This document shows, piece after piece, positions 17,396-26,239 of a DNA stretch of 64,000 nucleotides; within the stretch, counting starts at the first letter, position 1, and the number at the start of each line of letters is the position of its first letter. The DNA lies in the NCBI RefSeq assembly GCF_004378255.1, contig NZ_SNQG01000001.1:992001-1056000 (forward strand), read 5' to 3'. The position numbers and the translations under genes were made by a program. The DNA is from Mucilaginibacter phyllosphaerae. Lineage in GTDB: Bacteria; Bacteroidota; Bacteroidia; Sphingobacteriales; Sphingobacteriaceae. Below the pieces are notes generated by a model that was given only the letters and a program-made list of their open reading frames with translations, was not told where the DNA came from and did not search any database.

Positions 17396-18838
17396 ATGAA
17401 AGTGTTACTTGCCGGTGCTAATGGATATATCGGGACCCGCCTCATCCCCGTTTTGCTGGATAAAGGCCATACCGTGGTTTGCCTGGTGCGCGATAAGCGC
17501 CGCTTTCATGAACAGAACGACTACAGCGACCGGGTAACCCTGCTTACTGGCGACTTGCTGAAGGAAGATAGTATAGAAACCCTGCCCGATGATGTTGACG
17601 CCGCATATTACCTGGTGCATTCTATGGCGCAATCTGATGATTTTGCCCAGTTAGAGGCCCTGTCGGCCCATAACTTTGTGCAGGCCATCAATAAAACAAA
17701 TTGCAAGCAGGTAATCTACTTAAGCGGCATCACTAACGATAGCGAACTATCCAACCACCTGCTCTCGCGCAGGCATGTAGAAGATGTATTGCGAAAAAGC
17801 AAGGCCGTATTAACCGTTTTGCGTGCTGCCATTATCATAGGCTCGGGCAGTTCCTCTTTCGAGATCATCCGCGACCTGACCGAGAAACTCCCCGTGATGA
17901 CCGTGCCGCGGTGGGTAAATACCAAATGCCAGCCTATTGCCATCCGCGATGTGCTGGGCTACCTGGAGGGCGTGTTGCTAAACGATGCCGCTTATCATAA
18001 AACATTTGATATTGGCGGGCCGGATATCCTCACCTTTAAACAAATGATGCTTACCTATGCCGGGGTGCGTAAGCTAAAGCGGTATATCATCACTATCCCG
18101 TTCCTGTCGCCCAAAATATCATCGTACTGGCTGTACTTTGTTACCTCTACCAGCTATTCGCTTGCACAAAGCCTGGTAGATAGTATGAAGAACGAAACCA
18201 TCATGAAAAACCACGATATTGATACCGTGGTAAAACGCCACTGCCTTAGGTATGAAGAAGCCCTGAAGCTGGCGTTTGAAAAGATAGAACAAAACTCCAT
18301 CGTAAGCAGCTGGAAGGATGCCCTGAATAACGGCTATCTTACCTCGGGCTTTATGGACCAGATAAAGGTGCCGCAAAACGGCACGCTGGAATACAAAGTT
18401 AAACAGCCCTTTAAGCGCGATAGCGACGAGGTGCTGAAAAACATTATGGCTATTGGCGGCAACCGCGGTTGGTATTACTGGGACTGGATCTGGAGCATCC
18501 GCGGGTTTTTAGATAAGCTTTTTGGCGGCGTAGGCTCCAGGCGGGGGCGCACCAGCAACATCAGCGTATCGCCGGGCGATGTAATTGATTTTTGGCGGGT
18601 GCTGCTTGCCGATAAAATTAACAACCGCCTGCTGCTGTATGCCGAAATGAAACTGCCCGGCGAAGCCTGGCTGGAATTTAAAATTATTGAACGCCACAAC
18701 CAAACCTTCCTTAGCCAAATTGCTACATTTAGGCCGCGCGGTTTATGGGGCAGGCTATACTGGTACATTATGTGGCCTTTCCATCTTTTTATATTTAAAG
18801 GAATGGCCAAACGAATAACAGATTTTAAAGAAAGTTAA
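17396..18838 (+). CDS. NAD(P)-binding epimerase-like protein with C-terminal DUF2867 domain
   Basis: A 480-residue two-domain protein. The N-terminal atypical SDR domain begins MKVLLAGANGYIGTRLIPVL (GxxGxxG-type NAD(P) motif) and continues through YYLVHSMAQ and VIYLSGITND, like the YbjT/NmrA group. Residues of about 320-480 form a DUF2867 domain (RGWYYWDWIWSIRGFLDKL; PGDVIDFWRVL; RPRGLWGRLYWYIMWPFHLF). No reaction is established for this fusion. In this window it sits upstream of a second epimerase-like gene and a photolyase, separated from them by the 75-bp repeat array. Confidence 0.88.
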   Translation: MKVLLAGANGYIGTRLIPVLLDKGHTVVCLVRDKRRFHEQNDYSDRVTLLTGDLLKEDSIETLPDDVDAAYYLVHSMAQSDDFAQLEALSAHNFVQAINKTNCKQVIYLSGITNDSELSNHLLSRRHVEDVLRKSKAVLTVLRAAIIIGSGSSSFEIIRDLTEKLPVMTVPRWVNTKCQPIAIRDVLGYLEGVLLNDAAYHKTFDIGGPDILTFKQMMLTYAGVRKLKRYIITIPFLSPKISSYWLYFVTSTSYSLAQSLVDSMKNETIMKNHDIDTVVKRHCLRYEEALKLAFEKIEQNSIVSSWKDALNNGYLTSGFMDQIKVPQNGTLEYKVKQPFKRDSDEVLKNIMAIGGNRGWYYWDWIWSIRGFLDKLFGGVGSRRGRTSNISVSPGDVIDFWRVLLADKINNRLLLYAEMKLPGEAWLEFKIIERHNQTFLSQIATFRPRGLWGRLYWYIMWPFHLFIFKGMAKRITDFKES

Positions 18839-18866
18839 TGGTGGATGGCAAATGCTTGCCGAACTT

Positions 18867-19314
18867 GTCAATCTGAGCCTGTCGAAGACTTAGCAAAGCG
18901 GCTAATGGTTCGACAGACTCACCAGGACATAGTAAAAAAATGTCAGTCTGAGCCTGTCGCAGACTTAGCAAAGCGGCTAATGGTTCGACAGGCTCACCAG
19001 GACATGGTAAAAAATGTCAGTCCGAGCCTGTCGCAGACCTGGCAAAGCGGCTAATGGTTCGACAAGCTCACCATGACATGGTAAAAAAATGTCAGTCTGA
19101 GCCTGTCGAAGACTTAGCAAAGCGACTAATGGTTCGACAGGCTCATCAGGACATGGTAAAAAAATGCCAGTCTGAGCCTGTCGAAGACTTGGCGAAGCGG
19201 CTAATGGTTCGACAGGCTCACCATGACATGGTAAAAAAATGTCAGTCTGAGCCTGTCGAAGACCTGGCAAAGCGGCTAATGGTTCGACAGGCTCACCAGG
19301 ACATGGTAAAAAAG
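18867..19314. repeat. Six-copy tandem array of a 75-bp palindromic unit
   Basis: The unit starts CTGAGCCTGTCGAAGAC and ends GGTTCGACAGGCTCACCA followed by GGACATGGTAAAAAAATGTC. The motif GAGCCTGTCG occurs at 18875, 18950, 19024, 19099, 19174 and 19249, so the period is 75 bp with one 74-bp copy. In each unit GAGCCTGTCGAA can pair with TTCGACAGGCTC, giving six successive stem-loops of 12-bp stem and about 30-nt loop. Copies differ at only a few positions (for example CGAAGAC or CGCAGAC). The array produces ORF-like frames on both strands because the period is a multiple of three; these are not genes. It resembles REP-type extragenic palindromes. Confidence 0.93.
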
Positions 19315-19376
19315 CCATTGCAATGATGGGAGAGTTATAAATTCAACTTATTGATTATAAAATATTAAAAACATCC

Positions 19377-20285
19377 ATGGGTAATCAAAATATCCTCATC
19401 ACCGGTGGTTCGGGCTTACTGGGCAGGCAGCTAACCAAAGCGCTTTTAGATGCCGGGCACAACGTTAGCCATTTAAGCCGCAGCCCGGGTAAAAACCCAA
19501 AGGTTAAAACCTTTTTATGGGATGTGCCCAACAACAAAATAGATGAGCATTGCATTGATGGTGTAGATGCCATCATCCACCTGGCAGGCGCCGGTATTGC
19601 CGATAAACGGTGGACGGACACGCGCAAGAAAGAGATCATTGAAAGCCGCACCCGATCCATAGGGCTTATTTATGGCTTAATGCGCCAAAAGGCCCACAAA
19701 GTAAATACGGTTATTTCGGCATCGGGCATTGGTTACTACAGCGACCGGGGCGACGAGGTGCTTACAGAAACCGCACCGCCCGCGCATGATTTTATGGGCG
19801 AGTGCTGCATAGCGTGGGAAGAAGCGGTTGACGCCGGCAAGGAATTCGACCTGCGGATCTTAAAGTTCCGTACCGGTGTGGTGCTTACTACCGAAGGCGG
19901 CGCTTTGCCGCAGCTGGCCTTGCCTGTAAAGCTGGCAGTAGGCTCACCCCTGGGCAGCGGCAAACAATGGGTATCGTGGATCCATCACCGGGATGTAATA
20001 GATATATACCTGTTTGGCCTCGGTAACAAAGCCCTAAGCGGGGTATATAACATGGCAGCCCCCATACCGGTAACCAACCAACAGCTTACACAGGCCGTAG
20101 CCAAACAGTTGCGCAGGCCGTTATGGGCGCCAAAAGTGCCGGCGTTTTTAATAAAAATACTGTTTGGCGAATTAAGCACGCTGGTTTTGGGCAGCACACG
20201 CACATCGGCGCAAAAAATAGAAGATGCCGGCTATCAATTTAAATACAATGATGTAGCATCGGCATTAAAAGAAATTTATGGATAA
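19377..20285 (+). CDS. TIGR01777-type epimerase-like oxidoreductase (YfcH family)
   Basis: A 302-residue extended-SDR protein. It starts NQNILITGGSGLLGRQLTKA (NAD(P) motif TGGSGLLG) and has IIHLAGAGIADKRW, SASGIGYYSDRGDE and WVSWIHHRDV, which match the YfcH/TIGR01777 family, plus the C-terminal DUF1731-like segment (LRRPLWAPKVPAFLIKILFG, ending LGSTRTSAQK). The catalytic substrate is not known for the family. Its last 8 bases overlap the photolyase start, so the two are almost surely co-translated; this pairing supports a role linked to light or DNA damage, as inference. Confidence 0.92.
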   Translation: MGNQNILITGGSGLLGRQLTKALLDAGHNVSHLSRSPGKNPKVKTFLWDVPNNKIDEHCIDGVDAIIHLAGAGIADKRWTDTRKKEIIESRTRSIGLIYGLMRQKAHKVNTVISASGIGYYSDRGDEVLTETAPPAHDFMGECCIAWEEAVDAGKEFDLRILKFRTGVVLTTEGGALPQLALPVKLAVGSPLGSGKQWVSWIHHRDVIDIYLFGLGNKALSGVYNMAAPIPVTNQQLTQAVAKQLRRPLWAPKVPAFLIKILFGELSTLVLGSTRTSAQKIEDAGYQFKYNDVASALKEIYG

Positions 20286-21594
20286 AAATACCCCTGTAAG
20301 CGTTTTTTGGTTTCGCCGCGATTTGCGGACAGAAGATAACGCCGGGCTTTACCATGCCCTTAAAAGCGGCAACCCCGTGCTTACATTATTTATTTTTGAC
20401 CGGGAGATATTAGATAAGCTGGAGGATAAGGACGACGCCCGCGTAAGCTTTATTTACAAAGCCATTGATGAGATCAATAAAGAATGCCAGAAGCACCATA
20501 GCAGCTTACTGGTAGTTTATGATAAACCGGAGCATGCCTGGGCAAAGCTGATCAAAGAATACAACGTAGCGGCAGTGTACACCAACCATGATTATGAGCC
20601 CGATTATGCCAAAAACCGCGACGGCGAGATAAAACAACTGCTGGCCAAACACAATATTGAGTTTAAAACCTATAAAGACCAGGTAATTTTTGAAAAAAGC
20701 GAGGTAACCAAAGATGATGGCAAGCCCTATACCGTTTATACGCCCTACAAAAATAAATGGTACCAAAAGTTAAAGCCGTTTTACCTGAAGGCCTACCCCA
20801 GCGAAAAATATTTAAAAAACCTGCTGCAGTTTAAAGCGCCGGCAATACCCACCTTAAAAGAGATGGGCTTTGTAAAAAGCGAGATTGATTACCCGGAGAA
20901 AGAGTACGACAGGGTAATTGCCGATTATGCCAAAAACCGCGATTTCCCGGCCATTACGGGCACTTCGCATGTGGGGGTGCACCTGCGTTTCGGTACGGTA
21001 AGCATCAGGCGCTGCGCAAGGGATGCTTACAAAGCTGATGAAAAAACCTGGCTGAACGAATTGATATGGCGGGAATTTTATATGATGATACTCTACCATT
21101 TTCCGCAAACGATGGACCACGCCTTCCGCCCGGAATATGACCGCATTAAATGGGTGAACGATGAGCAGCAATTTGAGGCCTGGTGCAAGGGCGAAACCGG
21201 TTTCCCGATGGTGGATGCCGGCATGCGCGAGCTGAATGCCACCGGCTACATGCATAACCGGGTGCGCATGGTGGTTGCCAGCTTTTTAAGTAAGGATCTG
21301 CTGATAGACTGGCGCTGGGGCGAACGCTACTTTGCCCGCAAACTGCTGGATTATGAAATGGCCAGCAACGTAGGCGGCTGGCAGTGGGCGGCCGGCAGCG
21401 GTACGGATGCGGCGCCTTATTTCAGGATATTTAACCCGGATAGCCAGTTGAAAAAGTTTGATCCGAAACTGGAATACGTAAAAAAATGGGTCCCGGAATA
21501 TGCCGACTTCAGCAAGTATCCAAAACCCATTGTAGACCACGCTTTCGCGCGGGACAGGTGCCTTAAAGTATTTAAAGAGGCTTTAAGTAAATAA
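20278..21594 (+). CDS. phrB: Class I deoxyribodipyrimidine (CPD) photolyase
   Basis: A light-driven DNA repair enzyme of 438 residues that splits cyclobutane pyrimidine dimers using FADH-. The N-terminal antenna domain starts VFWFRRDLRTEDNAGLYHAL. The FAD domain contains LIWREFYMMILYHFP, WCKGETGFPMVDAGMRELNA, TGYMHNRVRMVVASFLSKDL and ASNVGGWQWAAGSGTDAAPY, including the Trp residues of the electron-transfer chain. It differs from the DASH protein at 3780, which has the GNWAFVAGVGND form. ATG overlaps the TIGR01777 stop. It is convergent, 4 nt apart, with the FKBP gene. Confidence 0.95.
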   Translation: MDKNTPVSVFWFRRDLRTEDNAGLYHALKSGNPVLTLFIFDREILDKLEDKDDARVSFIYKAIDEINKECQKHHSSLLVVYDKPEHAWAKLIKEYNVAAVYTNHDYEPDYAKNRDGEIKQLLAKHNIEFKTYKDQVIFEKSEVTKDDGKPYTVYTPYKNKWYQKLKPFYLKAYPSEKYLKNLLQFKAPAIPTLKEMGFVKSEIDYPEKEYDRVIADYAKNRDFPAITGTSHVGVHLRFGTVSIRRCARDAYKADEKTWLNELIWREFYMMILYHFPQTMDHAFRPEYDRIKWVNDEQQFEAWCKGETGFPMVDAGMRELNATGYMHNRVRMVVASFLSKDLLIDWRWGERYFARKLLDYEMASNVGGWQWAAGSGTDAAPYFRIFNPDSQLKKFDPKLEYVKKWVPEYADFSKYPKPIVDHAFARDRCLKVFKEALSK

Positions 21595-21598
21595 CTTA

Positions 21599-22531
21599 TT
21601 ACGGCTGTGTAACGCCGGTTACGTTAAAATCAAATTTAAGTATAGAAGCTGGAGGCACGCCTGATGACGGTAAACCATAGCCTAAAGAGGATGGTATCAG
21701 CAGTGTAATATTAGTGCCTGTAGCAACGTGTTTAAGCATGGCATCCTTAACCCCATCAACCAAAGAGAAAGGGACTAAAGTAGCGGCAGATGTTACACTG
21801 TTTATATCAAAGGCTACATCGTTTAATAAATATCCCTGGTAAGTAGCGGTAACGTTACTAAAATCTTTGATCTCGCCAATGGTGCCGGTAGGCTGTGTAT
21901 TGATCTTGTAATAATAGCCCAGCGGATCTTTAACAAAGCCGGTTAAGTTTTTAGCTGCTATGTAATTTTTGATCACCTGGTCGTCGTAAGCATTCTGGTC
22001 TTTGATCACATTTACATAATAATCAAGGCTTTGGTTACCGCCAATGCGTGTATTGGTATTGGTAACACTGCCTGTACCAAAACCATTTACCCCGTAAGCC
22101 AGGTTAGATGGGATAAGCAAGCGCATACTGCCTTTATATCTAAGCAGATCGTGTATGGCCAATTGCAGGCCTATAGGATACCCAAAGCCTGTTGTAGCAT
22201 TTTTAAAGGATAACTGACCCAGATAACTGTAAAAGTGGTTAGCTATGGTATCAGAAGAAACGTACTTGCCATCTAAGGTTTTAACCGTGTAAACGATCAA
22301 TACCTCGTCGGAATATTTGATGCTATCGGCGCCCGATGTGGTTTGTGACAACACCTTGTAGTAAATGCCCGAATTTTCATCTTTGGTAAGCCCGGCAATG
22401 CTGTTGGCAGCTACATAACTTTGTATCTGCTGATCATCAAACACCTTTATAGTGGGCTGCTCTTCGAGTTTTTTACAAGCGCTTAAACCGGCTGCTGCTA
22501 TCAATAAAAAAGTAAAAATCTTTTGTTTCAT
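21599..22531 (-). CDS. Lipoprotein with two FKBP-type peptidyl-prolyl isomerase domains
   Basis: A 310-residue lipoprotein: MKQKIFTFLLIAAAGLSAC, lipobox LSAC followed by KK. It holds two FKBP-like domains in tandem, each preceded by an IQSYVAANSIAGLTKD / IKNYIAAKNLTGFVKD linker helix. The first (about 55-170) ends RLLIPSNLAYGVNGFG; the second (about 200-310) ends LLIPSSLGYGLPSSG. Both keep the hydrophobic pocket pattern only partly, so isomerase activity is not assured. It probably helps fold exported proteins. It is 6 nt after the single-domain FKBP gene in the same direction. Confidence 0.9.
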   Translation of the reverse strand: MKQKIFTFLLIAAAGLSACKKLEEQPTIKVFDDQQIQSYVAANSIAGLTKDENSGIYYKVLSQTTSGADSIKYSDEVLIVYTVKTLDGKYVSSDTIANHFYSYLGQLSFKNATTGFGYPIGLQLAIHDLLRYKGSMRLLIPSNLAYGVNGFGTGSVTNTNTRIGGNQSLDYYVNVIKDQNAYDDQVIKNYIAAKNLTGFVKDPLGYYYKINTQPTGTIGEIKDFSNVTATYQGYLLNDVAFDINSVTSAATLVPFSLVDGVKDAMLKHVATGTNITLLIPSSLGYGLPSSGVPPASILKFDFNVTGVTQP

Positions 22532-22537
22532 CTAAAA

Positions 22538-23041
22538 TCAGTTCGTTACATCTAAAAGTTCAATCTCAAAATCAACCACGCTGTTGGCGGGTAAATTTAT
22601 ATCGGGCTGCTCATAGGGCCCGTAGGCATACCGCGATGCCGACAGGATCCTGATCTTTCCGCCCTTTTTTATTTTGGGTACGGCCAGTTGCCAGGCCCTT
22701 AAAACATCTCCCAGCGCAAACGACGGATGGAAGTTATTGCTTTGGGCAAACACTTCGCCGGTGGCCAGTTTTTTGGCGGTATAATCTATCGTTATGCGGG
22801 TAGAGTTTGTAAACAGCGTATTGCCGCTCCCCTCATCAAGCACAATATAGTAAACGCCGGTTTGGATGCCTGCGCTATCTACACGCTGCACACCCGTTAA
22901 ATTTTGGGCGCTGATATAATCCTGTATAATTTTATCGTCTTTTTCTGCCTGCACCCGTTCTTCGGCAACCTCGTCGAACCCCTTTTTACAGGATGTGAAG
23001 CCGGCGGCACACAATAATAATATCAACAGTATCCTGTTCAT
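22538..23041 (-). CDS. FKBP-type peptidyl-prolyl isomerase lipoprotein
   Basis: A 167-residue lipoprotein with signal MNRILLILLLCAAGFTSC (lipobox FTSC). One FKBP domain follows (YYIVLDEGSGNTLFTNSTRI through RILSASRYAYGPYEQ to FEIELLDV). The pre-domain helix IIQDYISAQNLTG matches those of the neighbouring tandem-FKBP protein, so the pair probably arose by duplication. Likely envelope folding factor; first gene of a two-gene operon. Confidence 0.9.
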   Translation of the reverse strand: MNRILLILLLCAAGFTSCKKGFDEVAEERVQAEKDDKIIQDYISAQNLTGVQRVDSAGIQTGVYYIVLDEGSGNTLFTNSTRITIDYTAKKLATGEVFAQSNNFHPSFALGDVLRAWQLAVPKIKKGGKIRILSASRYAYGPYEQPDINLPANSVVDFEIELLDVTN

Positions 23042-23131
23042 TCAATTTATAAAGGGCAAATTTATTGTTTTAAATCGCAAAACCAGCAGGTTAACACTTT
23101 TTAACAAATAGCTTTAGCTAAATGCTAACGT

Positions 23132-23572
23132 TCAGGGTTTATAATTAAGTGTAAGCTGATTGATTTTTTTAAGCATTTCTGTTAAATACTGCTTATCAGC
23201 ATCGCTGATGTGGGCGTTAAGATAGTTATTAAATTGTTTTACAACGTTTTTGGCAAGCTGGCGCTTCTCTTTGCCCAGGTCTGTCAGGTATATTTTTACC
23301 GAGCGTTTGTCGCCTTTGTTAGATTCGCGGTAAATCAGGCCGGTTTGCTCCAGTTGGTTGAGCATCCGCGATAAACTGGTTGATTTAAGGCCAAGCAACG
23401 CAGCAGCCTGCGATACGGTTGTGCCCTCTTCATCGATATTAATGAGCAAATAACCGATGGATTGTGTGATACCAAACTCGGTAACCAACTGGTTATACCG
23501 GTTGGCAACGGTTTGCCAAACGATCTTTAAAAAGTAATCAATTGTTTCCTGGTGTTTTACACTGCTTCGCAT
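23132..23572 (-). CDS. MarR-family transcriptional regulator
   Basis: A 146-residue winged-helix regulator. The helix-turn-helix is SQAAALLGLKSTSLSRMLNQ, followed by the wing (GLIYRESNKGDKRSVKIYLT), the hallmark DxR and LT pattern of MarR. The ATG at 23572 (MRSSVKHQETIDYFLK) is chosen; a longer frame reaching 23635 runs through a repetitive extragenic stretch (AGTGAGTGGTG...) and looks non-coding. Ligand unknown. It sits between the FKBP operon and ggt, all on the minus strand. Confidence 0.9.
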   Translation of the reverse strand: MRSSVKHQETIDYFLKIVWQTVANRYNQLVTEFGITQSIGYLLINIDEEGTTVSQAAALLGLKSTSLSRMLNQLEQTGLIYRESNKGDKRSVKIYLTDLGKEKRQLAKNVVKQFNNYLNAHISDADKQYLTEMLKKINQLTLNYKP

Positions 23573-23611
23573 AACGCAACAAACATAACGTTTTTTTAGT
23601 GAGTGGTGCGT

Positions 23612-23669
23612 AGAGATTAGTGAGTAGTTAAGCATACGTTACAAAACGCGTCACCAAACACCAATCTCT
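23612..23669. repeat. Imperfect inverted repeat upstream of the MarR gene
   Basis: AGAGATTAGTG (23612-23622) pairs with CACCAATCTCT (23659-23669), 10 of 11 positions. It lies in the 120-base gap between the MarR gene and ggt and resembles a short dispersed repeat made of GTGAGTGGTG-like words. Confidence 0.5.
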
Positions 23670-23698
23670 ATTCTCTTCTTTAATCAACTATCAATTTA

Positions 23699-25396
23699 TC
23701 ACCACCCCTCCGCCGTATCATCCCCGCGTGGGTCGGCACCGCCCCGGTAACCGTTTGGGGTTATCAATATTCCGTCTACCCGGCCTATCGCTCCTCTGGG
23801 GGTTATTTTATAGCCTTTTTTAGTGAGTTTTTCTTTCACGGTATCATTTATGGCATCAGCCTCGGTATATACCTCATCCGGCAGCCATTGATGATGGAAC
23901 CGCTTTGCCGCAACAGCCTGCTGCATATCCATATCAAATTCTATTACGTTTAGTATGGTTTGGAATACCGAGGTTATGATGGTTGAGCCGCCGGGGGTGC
24001 CCACCACCATAAAAAGTTTACCATTTTTTTGCACGATGGTGGGTGTCATGCACGATAGCATGCGCTTACCCGGCTGGATGCTGTTGGCCTTGCCCCCCAC
24101 CAGGCCATACATATTGGGCACACCCGGTTTCGCGCTAAAGTCATCCATCTCGTTGTTGAGTAAAAAGCCGGCGCCTTTCACAAAAATCTTCGATCCAAAG
24201 CTATCGTTAAGCGTAGTGGTGATGGATACCGCGTTACCCTCCCCGTCAACTATAGAAAAATGGGTGGTTTGGTCGCTTTCATAACCTGCAAAGGTACCGG
24301 GCCGGATGCTGGCACTTGGCGTGGCGGCATCCCAGTTAAAGGTTTGCATTCGGGCGGCAATGTAGCCGGGCCTCAGCAGGCTGTCTGCAGGTACTTTATA
24401 AAAATCGGGGTCGCCCAGGTATTTAGAACGATCTGCATACACCCGGCGCTCGGCCTCTACCATCAGCTGCACGGTACTGTCGCTGTTAAATCCATACCGG
24501 TGCAGCGGGTACTTTTGTACCGATTGCAGCAGCTGCAGCAAGGCTATCCCCCCGCTGGAGGGCGGCGGCATGGTAATGATCTGATAGCTTTTGTATTGCC
24601 CAACAACCGGCTTACGCCATACCGAGTGGTACTGCTGCAGATCTTTTAAGGTAAAAATACCTTTACCGGCCTGCATTTCGGCTATCAGGAGGCGGGCTAC
24701 CTTACCATCATAAAAGCCGGCGCGGCCCCTATCACGAATGAGGGCCAGGGTTTCGCCCAGGTCTTGCTGTATCAGGGTATCGCCCTGTTGCCAGGGGGTA
24801 TCTTTCATCAGGTACCTTTTGCCGGGGTTAAGGCTTTTAAAAACAGAATCGTTACGGTTAATATCTGTCGCCAGGCGTTTGGTCATCTTAAAACCTTTAA
24901 GGGCCAGGTTAACCGCAGGCTGCACAAGCGCTGCCCATTTTAGCCTGCCATACTTTTGATGCGCCTGCACCATCCCGTCAACAGAGCCGGGGATACCCGA
25001 TGCCTGGTGCGTATATAAACTTTTATTGGGTATCACATTGCCTTTAGCATCCAGGTACATACCGGCACTGGCGGCAGCGGGCGCCTTCTCCCTAAAATCG
25101 AGCGTGTTGGGCCTGCCCTTTGCCGGGCGATACACCATAAAACCGCCGCCGCCAATATTACCGGCCTGCGGGTGAGTAACCGCTAATGCAAACTGCACGG
25201 CCACTGCGGCATCTACCGCATTACCGCCCTTTTTTAAAATATCCAAACCGGCCTTTGCAGCATCCGGATAGGCGCAAACTACCATTCCCTTGCGGTATGC
25301 CGGGCTGCTGTTGGCTGGCACCTGTGCACAGGTTAATGCACTGTAAAAAACAAATGCGGCGGTTATGGTAAAGGCTGCTTTGGGGTTCAAATTCAT
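23699..25396 (-). CDS. ggt: Gamma-glutamyltransferase
   Basis: A periplasmic Ntn-hydrolase that cleaves glutathione and other gamma-glutamyl compounds and is autoprocessed into two subunits. From ATG at 25396 it has a signal sequence (AAFTITAAFVFYSALTCAQ). The large subunit holds GGNAVDAAVAVQFALAVTHP and GNIGGGGFMVYR. Self-cleavage would occur before T377 in ESDQTTHFSIVDGEGNAV; downstream are LLNNEMDDFS and the oxyanion-type GGKANSIQPGKRMLSCMTPT and VGTPGGSTIIT blocks. At 565 residues it is full length. A TTG nine bases upstream is an unneeded alternative start. Confidence 0.96.
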   Translation of the reverse strand: MNLNPKAAFTITAAFVFYSALTCAQVPANSSPAYRKGMVVCAYPDAAKAGLDILKKGGNAVDAAVAVQFALAVTHPQAGNIGGGGFMVYRPAKGRPNTLDFREKAPAAASAGMYLDAKGNVIPNKSLYTHQASGIPGSVDGMVQAHQKYGRLKWAALVQPAVNLALKGFKMTKRLATDINRNDSVFKSLNPGKRYLMKDTPWQQGDTLIQQDLGETLALIRDRGRAGFYDGKVARLLIAEMQAGKGIFTLKDLQQYHSVWRKPVVGQYKSYQIITMPPPSSGGIALLQLLQSVQKYPLHRYGFNSDSTVQLMVEAERRVYADRSKYLGDPDFYKVPADSLLRPGYIAARMQTFNWDAATPSASIRPGTFAGYESDQTTHFSIVDGEGNAVSITTTLNDSFGSKIFVKGAGFLLNNEMDDFSAKPGVPNMYGLVGGKANSIQPGKRMLSCMTPTIVQKNGKLFMVVGTPGGSTIITSVFQTILNVIEFDMDMQQAVAAKRFHHQWLPDEVYTEADAINDTVKEKLTKKGYKITPRGAIGRVDGILITPNGYRGGADPRGDDTAEGW

Positions 25397-25610
25397 GTTT
25401 AACAAATGTTATTAACGGCAATTAATGCATTTTGCACTACAAATACAATGTGGTAATGTTGATTTTTTTTTACGGTAAGCGGGCAGTTTACCCTATTATT
25501 GCGCAATTGCTAATTTATAAAGCATAAAAAGTACTTTTTGCCGTTACTTAGCTTTATTAATTTATTTACTGTGGATGGCAGCGCCATTCACCAAACAAAA
25601 ACTACCCGTA

Positions 25611-26105
25611 ATGAAAAAATTTACCTTTACCGCCTTACTGCTTACCGCTTTTTTATTCGCAGCAAACCGGTTGCAGGCGCAGGATTACAAAACGGCCGTC
25701 GGCTTAAAATTTGGTGCTTATGAAAACGGCCCGTCTGTTAAATACTTTATGAACAGCACCACCGCCCTGGAAGGTATTTTGGGCATCCGCAGCCACGGCG
25801 TTGTGATAACCGGCTTGTACGAATTGCACCAAACTGCATTTAATACACCCCTGCTTAAGTTTTATTATGGCTTCGGCGCCCACTTAGGGTCGGTTGGTAA
25901 AGGTGTTTACAAGCGCTTTGGCAGCGATGATAACGTTTATAACGACAGCCACATTTTACTTGGCGCCGATGGCGTTTTAGGCCTGGAATATAAATTGCCC
26001 GATGCCCCCTTCGCTTTTAGCCTTGACCTTAACCCCCGCCTTGAACTGGCCACCGGCCCTTTCTTTGACCTTGCCCCCGGCCTGGGTTTGAAGTACACCT
26101 TTTAA
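25611..26105 (+). CDS. Small secreted, probably outer-membrane beta-barrel protein
   Basis: A 164-residue protein with signal peptide MKKFTFTALLLTAFLFAANR, cleavage near LQA-QD. The mature chain is made of short alternating beta-strand-like segments (AVGLKFGAYENGPSVKYFM; LLKFYYGFGAHLGSVGK; FSLDLNPRLELATGPFF) and ends in a strand with terminal Phe (LAPGLGLKYTF), as outer-membrane barrels do. ATG 25611 is preferred over an upstream in-frame ATG at 25575 that adds no signal. I do not recognise a specific family. Its last 37 bases reappear at 28616-28652 (see findings). Confidence 0.75.
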   Translation: MKKFTFTALLLTAFLFAANRLQAQDYKTAVGLKFGAYENGPSVKYFMNSTTALEGILGIRSHGVVITGLYELHQTAFNTPLLKFYYGFGAHLGSVGKGVYKRFGSDDNVYNDSHILLGADGVLGLEYKLPDAPFAFSLDLNPRLELATGPFFDLAPGLGLKYTF

Positions 26106-26116
26106 CTTTGTTTGAG

Positions 26117-26157
26117 ATAAGTAAGTAAGCTGTATGTAATGCAGCTTGTTTACTTAT
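26117..26157 (+). terminator. Hairpin after the small barrel gene
   Basis: ATAAGTAAGTAAGCTG pairs with CAGCTTGTTTACTTAT with two mismatches, 12 nt after the stop codon. There is no strong T tract, so terminator strength is uncertain. Confidence 0.45.
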
Positions 26158-26239
26158 TACTAAACATCATAAAGCTGATTATATTAATTAAAATTTTTAG
26201 CATTTACTTACGGTACAAAGGTTTTAATTGAACTTTACA

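Noticed and set aside
18900..19300. tRNA-like GGTTCGA motifs
   Set aside because: GGTTCGA resembles a T-loop, but each is one arm of the palindrome; no acceptor or anticodon stem is present.
18867..19314. CRISPR array
   Set aside because: The whole 75-bp unit is repeated with no variable spacers, and no cas genes are present.
18845..19326. ORFs of 69, 113 and 90 codons on both strands over the repeat array
   Set aside because: They arise because the 75-bp period is divisible by three; the translations repeat the same 25 residues and have no other support.
25575..25610. Upstream ATG of the small barrel gene
   Set aside because: It adds 12 residues before a clear signal peptide; the ATG at 25611 is better placed.
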